Source of the DNA: Diphasiastrum complanatum
Lineage: Eukaryota > Streptophyta > Lycopodiopsida > Lycopodiales > Lycopodiaceae
DNA: 64,000 nt
Direction: 5' to 3'
NCBI GenBank assembly: GCA_029204225.1
Contig: CM055099.1
Span: 44,604,145-44,668,144 of the forward strand
Part shown: piece after piece, positions 1-10,498 of the stretch
Layout of the letters: each line of letters starts with the position of its first letter
Position numbering within the stretch: position 1 is the first letter of the stretch
Program-made: the position numbers and the translations under genes
The notes under the pieces: generated by a model
Database searches by the model: none
Told to the model about the DNA's origin: nothing
The model's input: only the letters and a program-made list of their open reading frames with translations

Positions 1-1051
1 GAAACAGTAGTAGAAGAAGCCAAAGTAGAAGAAGCAGTGGAATGAGAGGGAGAAAAACGAGAAGAAGTGGATAACTCAGGATACTTATACTGCAAGGTAG
101 TAGCCAAGGAGATAGCATATGAGAGAGTAGGAGGCCGAAAAGATGAGACATCATAACGTAAAGAGCCTCTAAGACCGGCAATAAAACGTGAAAAAAGCTC
201 TGTAGGATGAAGATTAGTAAAAATGTAGAAAAGCTCAGTAAACTTCAAATCACTAATATGGCGAAGGTTACAAAACAGATCACGTTGGCGAACCAACCAT
301 TGTGGGTCAATCATAGCCATACGAAGATCATGACGAAAAGTAGGCCATATATGTAACCCCTCACGAGTAGGCTCAGAGCGATAGACACGCCACCAAGTCT
401 AAGCTAGACCATCTAAATGTAATACAACCGACTGCACTTTCTGGGTGTCAGTCTTGGGATACATAAGAAAATAGGTCTCTAATTTAGAGAACCGATTTTC
501 CAAGATATTCCCGTCAGGCGAACCAGAATAAGTAGTAAGCTGGATGCGATTACGAAAATCACGAGCAAAATGGAGCTCATGATTACTTGAAAAAGTAGGA
601 GAAGAAAATCCTGGTGGTGCGGAGGGAAATCCAGGTGGTGGTACTGAAGACCCGAAAGGAGACTCATAAGGACTAGCACTATATGAAGGGAGACCAAACG
701 TACTACCAAAAGCACCTCCTGAAGATGAAGATGGAGCAGGAGCAGGTGTACTTAATATAAAAAATAAACGTGCTTTACCAAGACGATGAAGAATGTCTGG
801 GGGGTGGTATCCCCTCGTGGTAGGATAGTCTCAAGGCTAGAAAGAACACGATCAATACGACTTTCAAGATGATCCATGCGGGCATCAATATGCGTAAAAC
901 GATCATCTAAAGAGCTCTGCGGTGGGTCTTCTAATGAAGAAGTTGCCATAGGGACTAAGGAAGAGACAAAAACCTGAGGGAGAGGACGTTTGTCGTCACC
1001 CCAACTCAGTCTAACTTCCAAAATCACCGAAAATGGCACAGAAACAGCCAA
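1..1051 (-). mobile_element. Degenerate Ty3/gypsy-type gag region (partial)
   Basis: Read on the minus strand, the segment starts near 948 with an N-terminal stretch predicted to be coiled coil (MATSSLEDPPQ..., then heptad-like D/R/L residues). It continues after frameshifts near 760 and 400 into a retrotransposon gag domain: HLDGLA, a Trp-Trp pair (TWWRVY), then PTFRHDLRMAMIDPQW and F-x-x-GLRGSLRYDV. That pattern (hydrophobic helix, Trp, TW-like, F-x-P, GL) is characteristic of the retrotrans_gag family of Ty3/gypsy elements. At least one in-frame stop lies between GLA and TWW, and two frameshifts split it, so it is non-functional. The rest of the element (protease, polymerase) would lie before the window start. 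Assignment to gypsy is an inference from the gag domain alone. Confidence 0.6.
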
Positions 1052-1279
1052 TCAAGATGGATAATAATCAGAAAATAAGGGGCTGAGAAAGTAGAATAAT
1101 GGATAGCAAATATGCAAGGCCAATAAGGAGAAAAGTTCTAACAAAATGGAAAAAGGGAGGAGGGTGTGAGGCAGCAAAATGACAAATATGAGAGGGAAAT
1201 AGGGGGCTGGAAAAGAGTAGTATGTGAACAAAAAGACAGCAAATAGGTGCAAAAAAGGAAGTGCAAATGAGCGCAAGCA

Positions 1280-1965
1280 ATACCTGGGTGGGTGCTAATC
1301 CGTCGTCCAATCAGTAGTGCCAACAAAGAGAGGTACAAGTTGAAGATATGACAAAATAGATGCGCCAACCAGCCACCAATCTGAATCCTCAACTCGTGCC
1401 AAATAAGCTGAAAAAAGTGCTGAAAGAGGGTGCTAGACCGCCAACAAATAATCAGCAGAATGAGCAGCAAGTCAAAGGAGAAATCCATCGAGAATGGTGA
1501 GATAATAGGAAGCTAGGCAGCAACTACCAAGATCCACAATATGTTGGAAAAGGTGCTGAAGTAAGGCACCGATAAGCCTCCAATCAATAGCCAAAACGGA
1601 CAGCAAGTCGGTGAAGAGAACTGCTGATCATGAGACGGGAGTAGGGCAGCAACAATTGAATCTGAAAAATTATGAATAAATTAGCTGAAAATAATGGTGA
1701 TGTAGGGCGCTGGACAGCCTCCAATCAAAATTAAAAATGGTCAACAAATCGGTGACGAAAAGTGTCAAAAGTGATGAGGTAGTAGGACGCTGGACAACAG
1801 CTACCAAATCTGCAAAAACAATGAAAATCTGCCGAAAAAATCGACGAAAGCAGGGCGCTGGACAGCCACCACCAAATCTGCAAAAAACGATGGAGAAAAT
1901 TAGTGAAAATGATGGGTAGTAGGGCGCTGGACAGCCAGCAAACAAGCTGGACTTAGGCGCTGGAA
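1280..1965. repeat. Decayed tandem array around the motif GGGCGCTGGACAGCC
   Basis: Near-identical cores occur at about 1703, 1782, 1851 and 1920, spaced 69-80 bases, each followed by CCACCAAATCTGCAAAA-like sequence. More diverged relatives (GGGCAGCAAC, GCACCGATAAGCCTCC) continue leftwards to about 1290. The array lies just upstream (minus sense) of the gag region, where a gypsy 5' leader or LTR would be, so it may be part of that element. No coding potential is convincing here. Confidence 0.55.
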
Positions 1966-2234
1966 ATTATCTACCAATTTTTTTTTCTGGCCACCAAAAT
2001 TTAGCGGAAGTATTTCCGCTAACTGTCCGCTAAAGCTCCACCAAGGAAAATGCTCTGATGGGCGCTGGTTGTCCTCCAAACTGTGCTGAACGTTGCTGAA
2101 GCAAAGAGATGAAAGCCCTCAGCAAAGAGAATAGATAACAGGGCCCAAGGCCAATATATGAATAAAAGGGCCCTTAGGCTTGCTTATGCATAATAACGAA
2201 TAAAAGAATGGACGCGGCGAATGTAATGAGCCAA

Positions 2235-3400
2235 GTCCATAACTAGTACCACCTATGCAGCTTGCTGCCATCTTTCGTCTCATGACATATATCCAGCGCA
2301 TCCGACTGCTTCCCACTAATGCACAGAGATATCCACAGATGGCACTCATATCATCTCAGCACCTTCATAGTTTGGGCTATCAACTATCATGGTTCTCACA
2401 GACATCACGTCTATTGGATACATTTGGCATATCGATCACAGACCTCCCGGTGGGTACACATGATTATATCAGACGATTCCTCTACAGAGCATACCTTCGC
2501 CGCATATGGCAGGGGCATCTAGGGGTTAAACCTGACTATTATAGGACCCATTTCTTGGAGTTGGATGCCACGGGGACCCCAGTTCGTCCTCGATATCTAG
2601 ATTCAAGACTATCCCATGGACTAAGATTTACTTTAGGTCAGCTACGGGTATCATCACATCAACTTGAGATTGAGATTGGACGTTTCCATGGTATCCCACG
2701 TGAGGAGCGGATCTGCCAGCTATGCTCGCTAGTTGAGGTGGAGTGGGAAGAACACTTATTGTTCAGATGCCCAGTCTACTATGAGATCAGAGGGAGATAT
2801 CATTGCCACTTCAAAGAAACTCTCGTTACACTGAGGTCTCTTATAGCATATGATGACCTGAGATGTGTCGCACTTATGGTCAGAGAGATGCTTCTACTGA
2901 GACAGGACCTTCACCAACCATATGTTCACCTTGATACACAACTCCATATCACATCATATTTCTCTCGCCGGAGATCACGGACAGATGACGATAGTGACAA
3001 CGACAGTGACTCTCTACTACATAGAGACCAGAGACGACGTACTACTCATGTTGCTAGGAGGGCCGCTACTCAGAGACGACCTTCTTGACGATGCCAGCAG
3101 CATTTACCGAGACCTCTTCTTGGCGTCATGCAGATCATATCTTTCTTCCACAACAAAGATACTTGACGACACGGAGTTATACCACTATCTTATTGACAAT
3201 ATCAAACATTTGCTTCTTTTTTTTCTTTTTTTTAGACTATTTCATGTTCGTAGTATAGTATATTGGCATTTCATTTCTTTTATGTTACGAAGACGTTTCA
3301 TAAGCTCCCACAGTACCACACTTGACATGTACTTTTTCGTCTTATATGCCTATTGGCATGGAAAAGACATTAATAAAATCTTTCTTTCACAGGGCAAACG
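2235..3400 (+). mobile_element. 5'-truncated LINE (non-LTR retrotransposon) 3' end
   Basis: The body is the C-terminal part of a LINE ORF2-like protein followed by a 3' UTR ending GACATTAATAAA near 3377, just before pyrimidine-rich sequence. The same 3' UTR recurs at 9540-9655 in front of another pyrimidine tract, which defines the 3' terminus of the family. The reverse transcriptase and endonuclease domains are absent, as expected for 5' truncation during target-primed reverse transcription. Confidence 0.7.
2255..3088 (+). CDS. LINE ORF2 C-terminal domain with zinc-knuckle motif (fragment)
   Basis: The 277-codon open frame has no stops. Its core is a putative zinc-binding motif RICQLC (residues ~149-154) with a downstream H-x-x-x-x-C (EEHLLFRCPVYYEIR), the CCHC arrangement found at the C terminus of many plant and animal LINE polymerases. 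Upstream repeated phrases such as SHQLEIEIGRFHGIPREE resemble the linker that precedes this motif in other LINEs. The C terminus is Arg-rich, acidic then basic. The ATG at 2255 is only the first Met after the truncation point, not a native start: stops lie just upstream. The fragment alone has no catalytic function. LINE assignment is secure; the clade (L1- or RTE-like) is not. Confidence 0.7.
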   Translation: MQLAAIFRLMTYIQRIRLLPTNAQRYPQMALISSQHLHSLGYQLSWFSQTSRLLDTFGISITDLPVGTHDYIRRFLYRAYLRRIWQGHLGVKPDYYRTHFLELDATGTPVRPRYLDSRLSHGLRFTLGQLRVSSHQLEIEIGRFHGIPREERICQLCSLVEVEWEEHLLFRCPVYYEIRGRYHCHFKETLVTLRSLIAYDDLRCVALMVREMLLLRQDLHQPYVHLDTQLHITSYFSRRRSRTDDDSDNDSDSLLHRDQRRRTTHVARRAATQRRPS

Positions 3401-3496
3401 CTCACGTCAATTGGTGTGCACCCTGCCATCTCGACCGACCCTCTCTCACAGCACACTGGCGCTCGCAGAGGCTCTCACAGGCTCCCACAGGCTTCT

Positions 3497-3500
<4 letters not shown>

Positions 3501-3567
<67 letters not shown>
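3501..3567. repeat. (CT)n microsatellite
   Basis: About 33 uninterrupted CT dinucleotides lie directly after the LINE 3' UTR. Short translated frames here are runs of Leu-Ser and are not genes. Confidence 0.97.
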
Positions 3568-3570
<3 letters not shown>

Positions 3571-3740
3571 TGCACGCGCGCGCATTCTGAACGCGGCCAG
3601 ACTCCCTCTATGTTTTTTTTTTTAATACGCGTCTGCGTCCAAGAAAAAAAAATGGACTCGTCCGACCCCGCGTCCGGGTCCCCGGCGGACGCTGGACGCG
3701 GACGCGAAAAGCCCGCGTCCGGCCTGGACCCTGTCTGATA
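3568..3740. repeat. GC-rich dispersed repeat, copy 1 (GGACGCG motif family)
   Basis: This CpG-dense block in otherwise AT-rich DNA contains repeated GGACGCG/CGCGTCC words, a T-run followed by an A-run, GACCCCGCGTCCGGGTCC and a right end reading TCCGGCCTGGACCCT. Related blocks occur at 7895-7980 and 9796-10052 (the last ends TCCGGCCCGGACCCT). Copies 1 and 3 both follow a LINE tail plus CT microsatellite. No open reading frame is credible. Confidence 0.65.
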
Positions 3741-4439
3741 TTATATATATATATATACATTTATGTATATACATTTGTAAATACATTCAATATGGATATA
3801 AGTAGAAAGAGAAAACTTAGAGGATTAAGAGTAAAATGCATTTCCGGTAGTTTCAGCCTACTTTCAGGTTCAATTTCAGCATATTCTAGGTCCAATTCTA
3901 TAGAGAGAGAAGAAGCTGTCCTTTTCAATCAAAAGCAACACAAAATAAAAGACATACTTCTAAGTGTGACTAATTAGAAGGAGAATAAAAATGTCTCCAA
4001 AACAAACACTATACGTCATCCTACAATCTAGAACAAGGTGTTTTTTTCTAGAAGCATTTGGGTTACAAACAAGAAAGTATCAAAGCATCTACCACAATAC
4101 TCATGAGATCTTTAATTTCAAAAAATTCTCAAGTTTATATTGCTGAATGTTGAAACTATAAGAGTGCATCTAAGAAGTCATGATCAGTTATTTACTTCTC
4201 TTATTATTGAATAGAAATGCAGTGACCAAAGACCAAAAGTCAAGTTTGATGATATACAGCTATAATCTATTTCGTTTGTCACACTCAAAGAACACCAGCT
4301 AAGTGAATTGTTCCAGCAGAATATTTTCAAAGTTCAAACAAACAACTGCATATCTTCATCTTAAGCTGGAACAGTATCCCAAAGCAGACTCTTGCATTTC
4401 TCTCCTCATAAGCATAACACAATCAGTGATCACCTTCAT
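3741..4439. other. Spacer: 3' flank of the minus-strand 59K gene
   Basis: AT-rich sequence starting with a (TA)n run at 3742-3756. It must contain the 3' UTR and poly(A) site of the gene whose stop codon is at 4440-4442. No coding or structural feature is recognisable. Confidence 0.5.
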
Positions 4440-7400
4440 TTAGTCTGATGCTTTGTGTTTTTTATTTTTATGAAATCCCGAAGGCAGTTGGACAACGTTT
4501 TTGCATGCTGCATTCTCCTTATTTCTTGAATCTTTCACTAGAAAGGAAGCCCAGGTTGAGTCTGATGGTACAGGAGCCTGAATCCAGTGGCCAGGTATAC
4601 GGCTGCCAAGAAAAGACAAACCAAAATTCTCAAAATGACAAGGTTATTCAAGGCAGAATGAAATTAAATATTTTACCATCAGTTATGATTGTCTATCAAC
4701 AAGGCTGATATAATATGGACAGTATTTTTGAAATCAGCAGCACATATAACCATGTTCTGCTACCAACCTAATAGATAGGCAAGAGAATTGCCACATGATC
4801 AGGCATACACAACAAAATTGCTCACCTTCCACCCTGCATTATAAAAGTATCCCAATTACGTCTCACCTGCAATCTCAAACAGATGATGACCAACGATAAG
4901 CTCCATGCAATACTTTGATCATGAACCCTTACTGGAATAAATTTGGAGATTGTCATCAGATCCAAACTACAAGTCTATAGCACACTTTTTGTTAAAACAT
5001 AGACACCAAACTTGCAATTTATATCTTGTTCTAATTGCAAAAAATTCCAACAAAAGCCCTTCCTAGACCCCTTTAATCTAATGCTTTTAACTTGAGAGGT
5101 TCTCTAATCATAATCTGAATGCAAAGCAGAATGAAAGAGAAAACAAACAGAATCTGAACACTGTATTCTCACCATTGCTTCAAACCCTTTTTGTGATATG
5201 AACTTTTATATGTAGTACTTATATAGAAAGACCAGAGATAAAAATATGAGTTGCAAAATCTCGCATACAACAATTTGAAAGAAAAACAGCCCATACAGAA
5301 GAAGATACAAGGTTTACTGAAGGAGCATTCTTTCAAATTTTCTTTTGCTCCAAATGCAATCATAAAACATTTTCCATATAAACAATGGTCACGTGTATTT
5401 ACACCCAGAAGTACCAGCACTAAGAGTTCTGCAGAAGAATTTACAAGACATTCTGACCAACCAAACTCGTCTCAAAATGTCCCTTGCATCAACATTATCT
5501 TGAACCTTAAACACATGCTATATTCAGCTATATGAGATGGCAGTACGAACAATCAGTTTACGTAACAATGAAATGCAAAACTATTGTACAGTGATTCAAC
5601 ATGAATGCCCAACAATAGAGGACAAGCACCTTAAAAAAAGATGACAGAGAAAGACAAGCATAGCCTTGTTAATTATTTGAAGCCATAGTTCCTAGGAATG
5701 GTATGGAACTGCTACTAGGGCACCTAAGGAACGGTTCCTAACCGTTCCTCAGGTACCATTTCAATGTCTTGCAGCAGGGCCATTCTCGTAAAGTTTAGTT
5801 GACTTGACAGTGATTTTAGTGGGAATAAAATCAACCTATCCTTTTGATCCCATGAAGTTTGACCACATTAGAGTACTGTCTTGCATCCTATCACGAATTT
5901 CCATCAGACTCAACAAACTTCCTACCTTAATCTTCGTGCTTTATTCTTTTGGCATTGTTCACAGCTTTAAACAAAGGCCTCCACATGTCTTTTCATTAAT
6001 GCCCGGTTTGGTCATGTGTTCAGTACAGACTTCCCCAAGATGTAACAAGACAACAACAACTAAAGAGCTTAGGCAAAGGGCAAACCAACTTTGCCAACCA
6101 ACCCAACCAACTGACCTATAGGAACTATCAATATAGCTCACCTGCAAGTTGTGGGAATCACATACCAATACTACTATTGAGCTCCTAGTTATGGCACCCC
6201 ATACTACCAAACCCACTCAAGGAGTAAGCTCAACTATGAGTCGCACGATGACAAGTACTAGCTTACAATTATCCATGACACTTCAGTTGTGCACAAGATA
6301 AAATGAATGGAATAGAAAGCTCACAAGCCTCTATATAGGCACTTCACGCTCCAGGCCTTGGTATAACTAGTGATTCCCACCTCCAATGCCTAAGTTTAGG
6401 TAGCCACCTCCAGAAACCCTAACTTTAGCCTCCAAGATCATTGCAAGTCACTAGGGCTAATAATGTCGGCCATTTTTAACTAACCAGAGAAACTTAACCA
6501 TTGACTAGGGTATCCCCTGGACCTACGGTCAACAAGGCCTGGTCAACAGGAATTGACCAATCATACTTCCCCACTTAAAACATTAATGTCCTCAAAAATT
6601 AAAGTCAGAGACATTTTTCTTTAGAATATCAACACGCTCCCAAAAATTAAAATCTCCTAGTCGACCTTCCCATCAAGTCAAATGCTCAAAAACAATATGA
6701 TTTCTTTTATTGTAACCTTGTTCCACCCTTTGTAATTGATACACCTGCGAATCTTCCCATCTTTTTATTTTTCAAAAGGACTGGTGCACCCCGTATGGTG
6801 ATTCACTGGTTCGAACTTGTTTCAATCTAAGATAATCCTATATTTGCCTAGCAACCTTATCTTCCTCTTTCTGGCTAAACCTATATGGCTGGTGAAAGAC
6901 AGGTTGACTACCGAGCATTACCTCTATCCAATGGTTACCCCTTCCGGGTGGTAAGCCATGAGGCAATTCAAAAACAAAAATATCTTTGAGTTTTTCAATT
7001 AGATTCTGCACTATCTGTTGTTCATTGGTTACAAATTCCGAATTAAAAGAATCAAGAAACATAACTTTATCATGATCCAAAACAGAATTACAATGCATAC
7101 TGCACTTTGAAATATATCATAATTGGAACTCAAAACCTTTTTAATTGAATCAATAGAGGATATACATGGAAATGGAAGCACATCAATCTCTCCAGAAAAA
7201 TAAACTACCTTAATTTTCGAATTGAAGGTTCTTATAATCAATCAACAAATTGTCTGATTTGTTATAAACAAAAATGATCAGCATTAAAATCTGCTTTCAT
7301 TGAATGTAGAGTTGCCATAGCTTTCCGGCACTTATTTCAAAATTTGATTCTTACTTTCAACACATCTAGCTTTACATCCTCTCAAATCAATGGACATCCA

Positions 7401-9686
7401 CTTAAGAGAACGATGGTCTGCCAACACAATAAACTAAGAAGATCCATACAAGTAATGTCTACAATATACAAGGTATGGACCACAACAAGAAGTTCCTTCT
7501 CATAAGTCAAGTGATAATACCTAGCAAATTGAACATTTTGCTCTAAAAGCAAGTGCTCGACTATCATAAAGTAGTCAACCCCAATTGCAAGATCATATTG
7601 GCATTTGTTTCAACCACAAAAGTCATTCTTGGATTGGCCACATGCAAAATGGTGGCGTTACGGACACATAATACTATAAGTTCTCAAAACTTTTGAGTAA
7701 TTTCATCCATCCACTTAACTAGTAGACTGACCTAATTGCGTTTGTGGCTTTTTCTCTCCACTTTAGGCACATTGATTCGGGGTATGCGATTTTCTTGTAT
7801 CCTCTTGTTGAATGTGTGAAGGACTTTATGAAGCCAATAAAGAAACTTACTTCATGTATGGTCATCCTTAGTGTATTTTTTATTTTTTTTAAAAAAGGAC
7901 GCGCCCGACCCCGCGCCCGCCGGACGCCGAACGCGGGCGCAAAAATGGCCAAAAACCCCCAGACGCGCATGTCTGAAATTTGAATATATATAGATATATA
8001 CTGTCTATAAATTAAAAATAGATTTATCTAACTATTTTCCGCTATGAAAACCAGAAAAATTTGCAACTATTTAATTAAAATTTAAGGGTTGATACAATTA
8101 ATAGTATCTGATAAGGGAGGCTTGCAATGCACTTGACGGTGATGCTTTTTTTTTTTGTTGAAGAGTATGTCATTTGACATTTTTTCTGCTCTTCTATTTT
8201 GTTCTTGATGCTATGTCATGAATGTTTCCAGAACTCTTACAAAATGAACAATTTAGGGTAGCTATATGCACCAGGAAAAATATGTACAAACAGCATTGAA
8301 ATCTCTAGTGTATTGCAAATTGTTATCTTACTGAACCGCAAGGATGGAAGCCAAAGAATTTAAGGACAAAATTCAACATTACCTCGATCAATGTTCCAAT
8401 GTCAGTACTGCTACCATAGTAGTAGTGATAGTATTCCGCAGGCAATCCGCAGAAGCTGTCTGGTAAAGGAGCACCTTTTGTTAAATGAGCCTTAGGGATG
8501 TAATCTTGTGCAGCATTTGGATTCAGAGTTTTTTGTGAAGATGGCAATGCTTCTTTCTGATCACTTTTGTACTTTTTCAGCAGAGACAAGTCCTGAGACT
8601 TTATTCCATGGTCTTCCACATTCTCTGAGATCACAGTTTTTGCAGTTCTACTAGCTTCCTCTGCACTAGCAATAGCCAGTGCAGCCGCACTAGTATCAGC
8701 TGCAGCTGCAGCTTGACGTTCCTCCTCCTCTACTGCTGCTTGAACTCTTTCCATAAACTGATTATCTTCCTCAGGGAAAAAGCGTCCTAGAATCAATGTG
8801 CAAAAGTTTAACATAGGTTGAATACATGGCGCATACGTGTTTTGAGATAAGTCAATTCCATCACCAGATCTCACAATCATAAAATACCAACCTTCGGGAG
8901 GCCCTTGCAAGAAAGATATATAAGCGATGTTTTCAAGCTCAAATGAAAGAGTTGATCAATTTCAAGAAACCGAGGTTTAACTACCAAACTTTAACCAGAT
9001 TGACAACTAGTTTTCTGAGGGCACGCTGCCAGTATCCCACAAAAGCTTTATAGCACACAAGTATGCCAACAAGACTAGAAGGCTTGCCCTGTTTCTTCAA
9101 CTTCTGTATACGGAGTGCCCGAAGTTCTTGAAGTTTCTCAACCAATAGAACCTGCTCAAGCTGCATAGATAAAATAATAGGTGTTAATTTCAATAATAAA
9201 CATTTCATTGATTTCACGTTATAACCATAAAAAAACAAGTGCACTATATGATTGTCGCTCCTTATGGGTGCAACTAGTGCATGAGACTCTTATACGCTGT
9301 TTAACATCAACCATTAGACTCCAACCTGTAGATACTCACGCTGCAGCTCGCATTACCCGTCCTATCATGAGGACACGCATCTTCCGTCCTCCTAGACAAC
9401 GCCAGCGACGACCAATACTATCTCATGTTACAGCTCGTATCACATCCTTCTTCAGCAGCAGTGCAGGATGATATGCTTTACATTAGCTTTTCATATGCTC
9501 CTACTTATTGACTTCAGTTTGTAGTATATCGGTTGTTCTTTTTTATGCATACTTTTTGGAGACGTTTATATACGCTCCCGCAGTTACCACATACTTGACA
9601 TGTACTTTTATCTGTCTTATATGCCTTTTGGCACGGAAAAGACATTAATAAAGCTTCTTCTCTCTTCTTCTTCTTCTTCTTCTTCT

Positions 9687-9779
<93 letters not shown>

Positions 9780-10445
9780 ACATATACACATATCTAAGGA
9801 AGCGGGACCCGGACGCGAACGCGCGTCCGGACGCGCGTTTGTGTCCGCGTCCGGACGCGCCAGGGGTGCGTCCGCGTCGAGACGCGTCCAGTTTTTTTTT
9901 TTGATTTTTTAAGAGTTAAATTTTTTTTTAAAAAGTCCGGACCCCAGACGTGTGCGACCCTCGTCCGGGGGTCGGACGCGTCCGGGTCCGGACGCGGACG
10001 CGGACGCGGAGGCGGACGCGGGCATTCCGGCCCGGACCCTCATCCCTGTTACATATATATTTTTCAGTTAAAAAACATACAAGCGTTCCGGAACTGCATT
10101 CCCGAGCATCTATGATAGTTGCCCAGAATCGCGTTTCTGGGTAAAAACGTTCCCAGAAACACGTTTCTCAAAAAGCGTTTCTGGGACCAAAGTCGCTGAA
10201 CAGAAAAAAAAAAATTTCAAACATCATCAAAATTATGGCAAATTTTTTAATTAATGCCCCACAAATATCTGTAAAATATTTTTCTTACTATAGTTTAGCT
10301 AATTATTCTTACTGCCCTTGGTTAGAGCTTTAATCTGATACCCATATTGCCCACAAATTGTTTTAAAAAAAAGGTTTCTAAGAAACGCTCCCCCAAATCA
10401 AAAACGCGTTTTTGACCTCGTTACTAGAAACCCTAAGCAACTATG

Positions 10446-10498
<53 letters not shown>

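Noticed and set aside
3322-3738. Open frames across the (CT)n tract
   Set aside because: They are Leu/Ser repeats produced by the microsatellite, with no flanking coding signal.
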